DNA of 64,000 nt from Tolypocladium sp. Sup5 PDA-1 (Eukaryota; Ascomycota; Sordariomycetes; Hypocreales; Ophiocordycipitaceae): positions 124,001-188,000 of the forward strand of contig JPHH03000003.1 in NCBI GenBank assembly GCA_000750105.3, in the 5' to 3' direction. The translations under genes and the position numbers were made by a program. Positions 35,980 through 46,177 of this stretch are shown in pieces (positions within the stretch are counted from its first letter, which is position 1; the number at the start of each line of letters is the position of its first letter). Below the pieces are notes generated by a model. The model did no database searches. It was not told where the DNA came from and saw nothing but the letters and a program-made list of their open reading frames with translations.

Positions 35980-36369
35980 TAATACAAGGCACATGGGCTG
36001 TTGCCGCACATGTCGTCTTTTTTTTGGTTTGTTTTTGATGCATGCCGTTGTTTTGTCTTGGGGAGCAGGCGAAAAACAGGATGAAGACCGAACTGGGTTG
36101 TCATAACACCGTGGCTATCCGGACATCTGGCATACATATTGCATAATCTGGGACCAGGGTACTGGAGCGGAGTATGAGTGAAATCGACAGAGAGACAGGT
36201 TTGGAAGGAAAGCGTTTGCGTACCTATTCTTTGGTGTTTGGTCTAGATGGACTGTACATTTACAGACTAATGGAATTTTGATACCGTTTTGCCGACCCAG
36301 AACCGGAACCAACAAGACTCCCGAGGTCCCCGGGCCAGGTGATTGATACTCTTGTCCGTCCTCGTGCGC
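35980..36369. other. Convergent intergenic region
   Basis: 390 bp holding the 3' ends of the class V chitin synthase and the HET-domain gene. T-rich near 36017-36034. No gene is seen. Confidence 0.5.
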
Positions 36370-38226
36370 TCACAGCAGCCGCAACATTCTCCACCAATGC
36401 TTCTCGTTGATCTCCATCCTCTGCCGCACATCATACCTGGCTTCCAGGTACCCGAGCCGTCTGAATGTCATGGTCTTGTACATGTCCTCCATCTCGTCCT
36501 CGTCCGCGTCGGCCTCGTTCCAGTTTACCTGCATGAACTTCTTCCCGCCGCCCGGAGCCGGAAACTTGAACCGGATCTGGCCCTGCCCCCACACGCGGCC
36601 CGAGGCCTCGTTGACGTGCTCCGTGCGTTCATCGTCGTCGGGCAGGTCTTCGGCGAGGGGCGGCCGATCGAAACGCACAACCGTCAGCTTCTGCAGGACG
36701 AGGAAGACGTCCAAGTAGCGCGGCCGCTGGGGATGTTCCTTGTTGTAGTGCCAGAGACGCAGCGCGGTGACATCGACGACGCTGCCGGGTGGGAATTCCT
36801 CGCGGCAGTCTGGCCAGAGCTCGAGACGCTCGTCGTCGGACCGTCGCCCTTTTGGCTCCAAGTCCACAGCGTACTCTGGCCTGCCGTCTTTGCCCAGGGT
36901 AGTGGTGACCTTGCCCGCGCGGATGGGCCCCTCCATCTCGAAGCACATCGACGAGAGGGCCGTCCACGAGGGATGCGGCAAGGGCATGTCGAAGCTCGTT
37001 CCGCAGGGGACCTTTACCTCGTACTTGCCCTGCAGGATGCCCTCCGTCAGCGAGCGGTCATGATACCTGTTAATGACGCGCCCGCCCCTCGTGTTCGCCC
37101 AGGACCAGTACGGCGCCAGCCAGACATCGGGACGGGTTGCCGCGGGTCCATCTCTGTCGACGCACCACGACAGCTCCTCGAAGGCGAAGACCGACCAGGC
37201 GCCCCAGAAATGGCGCATGTAGATCCAGCGCTGGGCGGTGTTTGCGATGCCGCTCATGGCGAGGAACCGGTCCGCGTCTCTGGTGAGGTGCTTGGTGGTG
37301 TAGCGCGAGACGAGCAGCCACCACGCCTTGAGGAAGGGTACGTACTCGTGAAAGTCGCCGCGCAGGGTGTCGAGGTCCGTGAGCATGACGAAGTCTTGCT
37401 CCTCGGGGCCATCGTCGTCCGGGACCCTCCAGTCGCGGAAGAAGGTGTAGAGGTCCTTGGGATGCTCGAGGGAGTTTGTCTTGCGGATGACCAGCTGCTT
37501 GTCCTGGGGCGCGGCGTCGGCCTCGCGGCACTCCCACTGCACCTCTCCGTCGGAGAAGACGAGGCTGCGAGGCGGTATCATTCTTTCCTGCAGGGCCCAG
37601 CCGCGACTGTCCAGCGCTTCGCCATCGGCGGCGGCGTTGCCTGCCCGGGCGAGGAGGCCAGCGTCACTGTCGGGTGCATGGATGGCTGATATTGTGCACA
37701 CGGAGTTTCCGTAGACACAGGCCATGCGCCTGGCCTCTTCTCGCCAATCTCTCTCGTCGTCCTGGATAATGCATAACGAGTCGATCCAGAGGTGTTGATA
37801 GCCCAGACCACGCGTAACCTCGACGGCATCACGGAACGTGAGGGGGAGACTCTCGACCGGCATGCCCTTGTCCATGAGATCGGAGACGTTGCTAGACATG
37901 ACTTTACACGTCTCGTTGGGACCCCATCTATGAGACAGGGCAACGTACAAGGTCACGTCCCTGACTTCGAGGAGCTTGACGACATCGTCGTCCGACTTCT
38001 CCGCGTCAAAGGTGAGGAGGCGCCGGGGCATGGACGACCTGGCCTCGAGATCGACGACTCGGTGCGTCGTGTCGCCGCACCATATGCTGCTGAACCGCGG
38101 CTTCTTCGCGCAGGAGGTGTGTTTGTCGAGGCATGCTGCCAGCCATGCCTGGCTCTTTTGGATGTGCTCTCGCAGCATGTTTGCACCGTCGTTGAGGGTG
38201 GTTTCTAGGCGAGGGGATTTAAGCAT
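36370..38226 (-). CDS. HET-domain (heterokaryon incompatibility) protein
   Basis: One open frame of 618 residues. All three HET blocks are present: YVALSHRWG (about 94-102), LWIDSLCIIQDDERDWREEARRMACVYGNSVCTISA (from about 146) and GWALQERMIPPRSLVFSDGEVQWECRE. The C-terminal half is a non-repetitive extension with no ankyrin, TPR or NACHT repeats visible, so its partner or trigger is unknown. Proteins of this family trigger a death reaction on fusion of unlike hyphae; many copies have no proven role. The N-terminus is short for the family and starts close to the usual pre-domain WLAACLDKHTSC segment, so upstream exons may be missed. The ATG at 38226 follows a CTAG that resembles an acceptor, but the only nearby donor gives a 37-nt intron in the wrong phase. 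Confidence 0.85.
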   Translation of the reverse strand: MLKSPRLETTLNDGANMLREHIQKSQAWLAACLDKHTSCAKKPRFSSIWCGDTTHRVVDLEARSSMPRRLLTFDAEKSDDDVVKLLEVRDVTLYVALSHRWGPNETCKVMSSNVSDLMDKGMPVESLPLTFRDAVEVTRGLGYQHLWIDSLCIIQDDERDWREEARRMACVYGNSVCTISAIHAPDSDAGLLARAGNAAADGEALDSRGWALQERMIPPRSLVFSDGEVQWECREADAAPQDKQLVIRKTNSLEHPKDLYTFFRDWRVPDDDGPEEQDFVMLTDLDTLRGDFHEYVPFLKAWWLLVSRYTTKHLTRDADRFLAMSGIANTAQRWIYMRHFWGAWSVFAFEELSWCVDRDGPAATRPDVWLAPYWSWANTRGGRVINRYHDRSLTEGILQGKYEVKVPCGTSFDMPLPHPSWTALSSMCFEMEGPIRAGKVTTTLGKDGRPEYAVDLEPKGRRSDDERLELWPDCREEFPPGSVVDVTALRLWHYNKEHPQRPRYLDVFLVLQKLTVVRFDRPPLAEDLPDDDERTEHVNEASGRVWGQGQIRFKFPAPGGGKKFMQVNWNEADADEDEMEDMYKTMTFRRLGYLEARYDVRQRMEINEKHWWRMLRLL

Positions 38227-38787
38227 CTAGCGACCAGGGAATAGTATCGAGAGGGGAACTCACCGTCTACTCTTCGCATTGGCGATGGTAGAGGCCGCCA
38301 GAATATATGGTGAGGGTGGGTGTTGATGTGGGGAGAGGAGTTGTGTCGTGCGGTGCGACTGCAGCCGGCTCGATCGCTCTCCACCCGAACATCCAGGACT
38401 AATCAACTTACAACCCCCCCCCCCCCCCCCCCCCACCACCACGGCAAAACCAAAAAACCCCCCCCCCCCCCCCCCCCCCCCCTGGAATAACCCGAGAAGG
38501 TAGGAGCCAGCAGCAGTTGCCATCTTTAAGTTTCCAGTTGTCGGAGTCGCGTACCCAGGGTAGTTGCATTGGATATCTGCTCCTCGAGGGTATCCCTTGG
38601 ACTGAACTTTGGGCCTCTTGAGTTAATATTAGCACTACGGGTCTCGCGAATTGTCCGAACTGGCTGCTCTGCCAGTAGATTGATTTGGATGATACATTCC
38701 TACATAGTTGGGGTCGCTTGTCGGCGCCTCAGATGCTATGGCTGGACGGACCAACTGGTCGAGGATTAATCATGTAGTATTCGCTGA
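38227..38787. other. Intergenic with two long poly-C tracts
   Basis: 561 bp between the HET gene start and the URB1 stop. It carries 21 C at 38414-38434 and 25 C at 38458-38482. Nothing else is recognised. Confidence 0.6.
38414..38482. repeat. Paired poly-C tracts, C21 and C25
   Basis: Two homopolymers separated by 23 bp of A/C-rich sequence. On the minus strand, the sense strand of the HET gene, they read as long poly-G about 190-260 bp before its start codon and could form G-quadruplexes. Exact lengths may be uncertain because homopolymers are error-prone in sequencing. Confidence 0.85.
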
Positions 38788-41700
38788 CTATCGTTGAAGA
38801 ACGCCCCCAAGCAGCTTTTCTATGCCCCCATTGCTCCAAGCTGCAACCCGTTCCTGATCACACGTCTCCCAAACCCGCTTCATTAGACCTTCGTACACAG
38901 CAGCTTCCTCTGGAGTGGCGCAAGCTGCTCGCTGTGCATCAAGCCAGCTGAGCACGCCGAATCTTGTAACAAGAGTGGTGCTGCCGGCCTCGATACACGT
39001 GGCCCGGTATATAATCTTGAGAATTCTGTTCCGGAGGCTGAACCTCAGGTACGGGTTGCTACCCAAAGCAAGAATCTTCTCAAACCATTTCTTCTTGTGG
39101 AAGACGCCGAGGTCAAAAGGCGTCCTCAGACCGTCTATAAGGTAGGTGAGAAGCCATGCAAGCTCCGCATAGTACTTGTCGTCTTCAGAAGGCTCTCCAT
39201 GGAGGATGTCGTGAGCCAGTGGCAGCTTCTCCAAAGACCATACCGGGCTGCGGGTGAGGAAGGAGTTGATTTTCGGATAAAGAGTATGCAGAGGGCTCCT
39301 CACAATCTCTAGAGAATGGATTGCGAATGCCGTAAAGGCCGAGGGAGCTGGTCCCAGTTCGACCTGTGCCTTGGATGACTCGGCAAGCTCCGACAGGAGC
39401 AGCCATATCTGTGTCTTCTCCTCGTATGACGAATCCTTAATCTGAGCAGCCATTTTGAGTATGTTGGTCAAGGCCTCTTTGCGTATGTTCGTGTGCTCCG
39501 ACGAAAGGAGACGAACGAGGCCCACTGCCCATCCGTCCTCGACCAAGTCTTCGGCGCTTTTCGACGTCCACTTGGTAAGGGCTGCCGTGTCGGCGTCCTG
39601 TGAGAAGGGTATATGCAGCATGTCCTGCAAGCTCGATTCGTTCAGAGCGGATTCATCTCCGTTCGCTGCTCGTGCAGGGGGCTTGTCGTCGCCCATATCC
39701 AGTTCGGCTCCTTTCAGCACCTCAACCTCACTCACGTCTCCCAGGCGGGCTAATTCGGACTTGTTTGCCGACAATTGATCGCGAATGCTTTGATACAGTG
39801 CCTTGAGCAGAGGACTGTCCTCTTCCCAAACGTAGCAGGCGTTGAAATGGAGTGAAAGATACCGCACAAGAGGGCGAATGGTCCGCTTTTCTGCTGAGCT
39901 TGTTGCATAGGGCAGCTGCTCAACAATGGCGAGATTGAGTAATGAAGAGTGTCGGTTCCCGGATGGCAGATTGTTCTCCGCTAAAAGAGCTTTCATTTGA
40001 TCGAGATATTTGATAGGGGAGGTTGCACAGCGGGCCATGCAGTTGTCCAGGAAGCCCCAGACAGTTTCCGTGTCCTTTGCGCCAATCTGGTCAACCGTGC
40101 ATCGCAAAGCTCCAAGTAGAGGCTTCAAACCCGCGACATCGGAGACAAGTTGATTCTCGACAGCTATGTCGCCGAGCACGATTCGGAGTTGGCGGTAAGG
40201 AGTGTCGCGATCACCGACACAAAGGAGGCGAAGAAGAGCAGTGAATGCTGAGAATGGCGCTCCGTCGCCCAGACTTTCGATCTTTGCGAACCACCTCATT
40301 CCGGGAGAGTAGTTGGCAATGGATACGAGATTCTCTAGCTCCATCATGCTTAATGCTTTTGTGCCGGGTTCGTAGTCATTTTGATGCAAGCCCTTGAGAA
40401 CAGCCACGAAGAGTGGCGACACATCGAAGTTGGCAGCAAGAGCTACTCGAGGAATTACCTCGTAGTAGAGCCGCAGCAGACGACTGACCAATGTCTTGTG
40501 CAGCGAGTTCTCTGATGGAATGCTCTTATAGCACCGGACAATCTCCTTCATGTCAGGTATCCGTTGGCAGAAAGCGCCAACAAGGCGACCGGCCGCTTCT
40601 GACCACATAGAATTCCTAGGCCGGGACGAGCTCGACTGGTGCATCTTGAGGGCCACGGCGAGCTTCTCGAGGGCTGCAACGAGGATCCTCGTGGCGAAGA
40701 AAGATGTAAGATGTGACTTGGGTGTTAAGCATCGAATGAGAACCTTCTGGTTGATGGCGGGAGGGATGATGTTGTCCAGGAGGACAGACATAGGAGGGGG
40801 CATGTTCGCATATCGTGTTGCATCCCCGAAGGAGGGAGGGAGCGGTATCCTCATAGTGTCGAAGAGAAAAGCAGCGTATCCGATCCAGGTCATGGAGAGC
40901 TTTGGTTCGAAGGTAAACGAGCGATTGTTGTAGAAGTAGTCGGCTATCAGTTCAGGGGCGGCTGTGAACATGGCCACCAGGAGTTCGCTGTGCTTCAAGC
41001 TGGACCACGGCCGGAGCTTCCCGGCAAACTCGGACAACACAAAGTTGAAGACGGGAACCCCATCACGGAATCGGCCTTCCCAAGGATCACCGCTGCCGCT
41101 ACCGTGACCCTTTGTTGAAAGGCTCGAACGCTCGTCGTCAGACTCCTTTGGATAGAGCCCCTTGTATGTGTACAACACACCAGCATTGGGCGTCGTGCAT
41201 ACATACATGAGGAACTGATGGGCCTTCTCGCTCACACTATCCTTGTCGTCTGTGTTTCCGGCTGAATTAGTGTAGCTGTAGAGTGCCAATATTCGCACGA
41301 GCGTCTTGGTGTTGAAGCTCCTGAACTTGACTTCTCGGGGTATCTTGCTGTCCATAAGCACGTGGGTCCTCAGTGTGTCCAATATCTCTAGGACAAGGTG
41401 TGGCGGATCGGTTTTGATCATGTAGGTCAGATGAGACAAGAGCTCTTTTTGGGACAGGAGCTCCCTTCGCCCTTCAGAATGCAGGTACTTTAGGCAGCTC
41501 AAGAAGAAACGAACGGCATTGGTCCTCACAGAAGCCTTGCGTGAATCTTCCGGACTGTCGCCAGTATGCCCAATCTCCAGATTTCTCCCGAGAGCCGTGA
41601 AGGTGTGTGCTCTCGCACGAGCAATCCTCTTGGCGTAGGCGCCTCCATCCAAACAGACGGCTTCTCGCAAAAGGCGCAACGTGGGAGAGATGATGAAGCC

Positions 41701-42262
41701 CTTTCCCTTTTCAGACGATAGATTCTTGGACAAGGATTTAAGTTGCCTCTCCTGGAGAAGTGTCTGGCAGACGCCGAGCCCATAGGGAACCAATTGAAGC
41801 GACTCGGAGACTGCGTGGAGGAGCAGAGCAAGGACAACGGCCACGGACGACATGACGCCATCGTCATTCACCTGAGCGGCAAATGACCACATCTCCATGA
41901 TGTCGTTGAGGAAGACGGCATCTTCGCCCGTGTCCCTGGGCTTGACCGCCTCCAGGTACTCTTGCACGATCGCGAGCTTCGCTTTTCGGTCGCCATCGCC
42001 AGAGATTGCATCGTCGAGGAGCTTTTTGAACGACTGAAGGCCTGCAGCATGAGGGGTTAGCCATGCGCAGGCGAAAGATGCCGCAAGGGTGGAGGCATTT
42101 ACCATGCCGTGCTCGTCGCAGGTCCTGATCGAAGGCTAGCAGGCTGCGCAATTGATCGCCAGACAAGACATCTTCTCCAGCGGGGGTTTCAAGGACAATC
42201 TTTTGTCGCTTGCGGAAAGCTGCCGCTCCATCGGCGCCGCCGGCAGAAGCTCTCTTGCCCAT
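38788..42262 (-). CDS. URB1: URB1/NPA1, nucleolar pre-60S ribosome assembly factor
   Basis: Exons 42262-42103 and 42041-38788 give 1,137 residues. Exon 1 codes MGKRASAGG with a basic nuclear-targeting patch (FRKRQK) and LLAFDQDLRRARHG. Exon 2 begins with LQSFKKLLDDAI and holds the NPA1 domain (SFAAQVNDDGVMSSVAVVLALLLHAVSES, LLREAVCLDGGAYAKRIARAR) and a long helical-repeat body. The C-terminal region (LRFSLRNRILKIIYRATC, LLGGVLQR) matches the URB1 C-terminal domain. In yeast this large scaffold acts very early in 60S maturation with Dbp6 and Rsa3. The 61-bp intron joins in phase. A GAGCTG hexamer repeat lies in the leader, just before the start codon. Confidence 0.85.
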
Positions 42263-43678
42263 CTCAAAGAGCTGGAGCTGGAGCTGGAGCTGACGGGTTT
42301 TCCGTCCAGGGCGATTGGATGATGCTCTGGTACGTACGACGAAATGCACCACTGACTGGAGGCACTTCGCGCCAGTGATTGCATGGAAAGTTCCCAGAAG
42401 TTTTGGAGTACTGCCGCGTCTCACCGCTGCCCCGCCTTCCCGACTGGGCAAAGTCGCTAGGCGGGCCGGAAGCTTGGGGGCTGTAATTAATCCGGCTTTC
42501 TATTCGCTGCCTGCCCAAGGCCTTCTCGAGAGTTTCTTTGGACAGGAGAGCCTCGACGAAGTGAGACAAGCATCATGGCTCTGCTCCAGCATCAGCGCTT
42601 GCTGGTGGACCTTCACATGGAGTTCCTTGACTCGAGCGGCGCCACCGAACCGCAGCAGAGCTCTAGACCACCATGACGATATCATGTGGCCCTCCCATAT
42701 CTGCGCAGATGCTGAAGAAGAGGAGTCCCAGTGGTGCCCCAGTGGTGCCCCAGTGGTGCCCCATGAGTGATGGGGGTATATTCTTAGACGAGAGGCAAAG
42801 ACACGACACCATCACGACAACGGCCACGCCACTGCGCCCTCGGGAGCGCCGCCTCGTGCGCCATGCAGCGTCGAAGGGGGAAGCCAGCACAGGCACGGCA
42901 ACGTCACACACGAGCGACAGGAGCGGCACCCCGTATCACCCTCACATGCGCGGCGACCTCGTGCGGAGTCGTGGCATGTTTTGGCTGCCAAGTGGCAGGT
43001 TCGCGAGGGAACGGCGTGGCCAGGAGCAGCTCCCACTTGTCCCAGTCGAAACACGGCTCTCGCGACGGCAAGGAGACCAAACGACGAGGCCAGGAGTCCA
43101 GGAGTCCAGGCCGCGGCGTCCAATGCCGACGAACCACGCGATGGCCCTGGGAGCCATCTGTGGCAAGGCGCCGAGGAGCCTGCGAAGGCTGTGATGAGGG
43201 AACACCCGGAACAGCCAAGAGACTGGCCAGAGGCGGATGCAGGACATCGACTCGCTGTGCTGGCCCGGCCGTCTGACGCCGCCGGTGGGTCCTGCAATCT
43301 GGTGTGTGGCGCCAGCCATCCGCGAGCAGCGTTCTAAGCGCCGACTGGCCGGCCTCGTCGACGCCCCGGCCTATCACGTCCAACCATCACGCACCTTCAT
43401 CATGAACTGCGCTGAGCAGCTATGTACCGCCCACTGAGGCGGCGAGCCTTTGTTCCATGGAGTCCGTACGGACTATTTGGGTCCCAATGGCCCCAGAGTT
43501 GGGTCAAGTGAGCCTCCTCTGGGTTTTCCTCCCTTTTCTTCCTCTTACTCGACGGGCCTGCCCTGGCTTCTCTTCCCCTTCTCTGTTGCTCCTCTTACAC
43601 CGAATCGCTGGCCGTTCGTTTGTCCACTCACTCGTTTATCACCCTCACTCGGCATGACGCTGCACTTGTCTGCGCAGC
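42263..43678. other. 1.4 kb intergenic region, URB1 / unknown gene divergent
   Basis: Several overlapping frames of 100-185 codons exist on both strands, but none has recognisable motifs or start context, and they exclude each other; I read them as chance frames in GC-rich DNA. A GAGCTG hexamer run lies at 42271-42289 and an 11-bp tandem repeat at 42729-42763. Confidence 0.5.
42729..42763. repeat. 11-bp tandem repeat (CAGTGGTGCCC)
   Basis: Three head-to-tail copies of CAGTGGTGCCC with no mismatch, ending at CCATGAG. It is intergenic. Confidence 0.8.
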
Positions 43679-45269
43679 ATGAAGGACTCGACTGGCGCCT
43701 CTTCTGAGGCCCCTGCGTCCTGGCTGTCCGCCTTTGTCTTGTGCTGCACGCCGCTTGCCTCTTGCCTCAAAGGGGACCTGCGTCGTAGTAAGTCTTCAGT
43801 TACTGCTATCCCCGACCCAACTGGGGGAATGAGCCAAGAAGGCTTACTTATGGGTCAAGACGACGAGAAACAACCTTTTCCCGTTGTACACAACCAGCCT
43901 CCCTACCAGCCCAGGCCCCTGGCAGTGCCCGAGACCGAGTCTTTTGAGCCTAGCTTCGTGGAGCGAATGTCCGGGAAGAGTGTCGGGTCACGGCGCACCA
44001 GCTTCTCTGCGAGGAGCCGGTTCTGGTCAGATGCATCATCGCGCCGGCCGCTGATATCTGCACCGTCCGAGTTTCGCCATTTGAACTCTGGATCTTTCCA
44101 ACACCCCCAGGAGCATCAGCCACCGCGTCATCGACGACAGTCTTCCTCGCAACGTGGGGGTTCATTTCGGCCCCTAGAGCTGAGCATATATATGCCAGAC
44201 AACCACATGTCGCCTATTCTGCCGCACTTCGACTGCCCTAGGACTACAACACCGCCTCCACCAGCCTACTTCGCCAGCCGGGCTGACGAGGATCACCCAC
44301 TGGTACGTCAAAGGAGCTATTCGTCCATGTCGTTTCACATTCCCCGTCGGCATGTGATGGAGAGCTCTCCCTCGACCGTCCAAGAGGAACCGCCCCCTCG
44401 GATTCCGCCGAAAGCCCTGGGCCGCTCTCGCGCGTATACCGCACCGGAGATAGAAGCTATTAAAGAGAGGGTTGCCAGTGCCATGATCGAGGTGGAACGA
44501 CTGCAGCAGCAAATTGAAGACGTCATTGAGCGCCGAAGCCTGTATGCGAGCAGCCGGCCATCGACGTCGCACTCAATGGCACGCACGATGCCTGGTAAGA
44601 ATGCCCCGAGCACATCCATCTTGTCACTGCATGAGCTTATAAACCTCCCATGTAGAACTGGAGCCGATGCCTTCCATCCCCGCTCTTCCGCCGGCGGCCC
44701 CGTCGTTTGCCGAGCGCCTCAACGCCGACTTCGATCGGCCGCACACGGCGCCAATCAAGCTGGGGTCTTCCATCGCCAGCCGGCCAAAGCCTTTGGTTGA
44801 TTCATCTGTCCCTGTCGAAAGGACGACGCGTTTACGCCGAGATGAACGACCGCCGGCGCCGCCGCCACCGCCACTACCCCTCGTGCTTCGACCACCACTG
44901 CGCAAGAAGAAGTCCTTTTCTCGCGTGTCTACGTGGCTGTTCCCCGGCGCCGAGCAGAGCAGCGACATGAGCATTGACTCTGTCACCAACGTCCCGCGAC
45001 CAGTCAGGGGAAGAGAAGGGTTCTACCAGTGCATTGCTACCAATGAAGCGCGTGGTCGGCAGAGCTTCGATTCTCTGGACTCTAGCTCGACATGGGAAAC
45101 GGACGACGAGCAGCGCACAGCGCCGACGACGTGGTCTCCGGGAAGCACGCCCGTGACGAAGCGGGAAGAGGCACAACGGATTGAGCGAAGTGCCACGTTT
45201 GGCAAAAACGATACTCGGCCGGCCAAATCGAGTGTGAGTTCGAGTGTGAGTCGCGACGTGAGTAGTTGA
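43679..45269 (+). CDS. Unrecognised Ser/Pro-rich protein, two exons
   Basis: Exons 43679-44594 and 44656-45269 join in phase to 509 residues. I do not recognise it. Near the start, SWLSAFVLCCTPLASCLKGDL is cysteine-rich and moderately hydrophobic and could be palmitoylated or membrane-associated. A long disordered part rich in Ser, Arg, Pro and His follows. One clear helix (APEIEAIKERVASAMIEVERLQQQIEDVIERR, about 255-285) looks like a short coiled coil. After the intron come the proline runs PPAPPPPPLPL and a conserved-looking KKKSFSRVSTWLFPG segment. The in-phase 61-bp intron with GTAAGA and TGTAG and the steady codon bias support a real gene. A signalling or scaffold role is possible but not shown. 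Confidence 0.68.
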
Positions 45270-46177
45270 GAGGAGAGACGATTGTACATATGAGTGTATA
45301 TCGGCATGATACCACTGGATGTATATAGCAGGGTAGCTTGCGTGCCGGAGACGCAAAAAGCCTACCGTATCTTGCATAGCAGATAGAGCACGTGGGCGGT
45401 GGGATTCATCTATGGAGACAAAAGCGATAGACTGAGCGGTGGACGGCGGTAATCGAGGAGCCAGTGAGACGGGCCAGATCTGAGACATGCATGGGGATGG
45501 ATTAGGTTGTCAAGGTTGTGTAACAGGCGTGGGTGTATTAATAGCCTCTAAACCACCAAGACCACGTACGAGTACGTCGTAGGGAGGGCGACGACTAATG
45601 CATTGACTTGTCTGGCCAAGCTTCGACCAGGCTGCAACTTGGGTAAAGCGTTTGGGAACATCCAAGAAATTAAGCATAGTGCTCGTTGTACGGACTAGGG
45701 GGCTCGTGGAACAGAGCCTTGCCAGGTATGCTGCTGATTTGGCCTGGCATGTGCCTTGTGAGCGCCATGCAGATGGAACATGACAGAGCAGCGCATCACA
45801 CGTCGATACACGAGGTTGATTGCCCAACATCGACTGGTTGGCCGATGCCGTCGGCAGTCAGGCTTGTCTCTCGCTGTGCAATGGAATCGTCCAGGAGCAG
45901 CCAGCCACTAGCGGCATCGGGTGTGACTCGTGAGTGTCACTGCCCTCGCCAAAATGACCGTCCTGCGTGAAACACCACCACCAAAGATCCACTGTTGCGC
46001 GACACTTCAAATACCCTGATGAGCCGTGGTCCGTGGACCTGCGCGACCGTGACTTGCGTTGGATCGAGCCGTTGCGCCGCATAGAGATGCCGCGCGTGGC
46101 CAGCGCGCCTCGTTAGCACCACTGGCTGACGCTTCCGAACCCGACACCGCTGTTCCAGTCGACCGCAGACGGCGACG
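45270..46177. other. Intergenic region
   Basis: About 0.9 kb between two genes on the same strand. One GTACGAGTAC motif lies near 45566-45575. No gene or structured element is seen. Confidence 0.5.

Noticed and set aside
36343..37689. 448-codon frame antisense to the HET-domain gene
   Set aside because: It is the shadow of the HET frame; its translation is low-complexity Val/Leu/Gly with no conserved motif.
38260..38523. Upstream exon for the HET gene coding poly-Gly
   Set aside because: The only nearby donor (38263) would give a 37-nt intron, shorter than any other here, and joins in a phase that meets a stop. The frame exists only because of the poly-C tracts.
42812..43383. Genes in the 1.4 kb URB1 upstream region (several frames of 118-161 codons)
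   Set aside because: They overlap on both strands in conflicting frames, have no motif and read as Arg/Ser/Pro-rich chance frames in GC-rich DNA.
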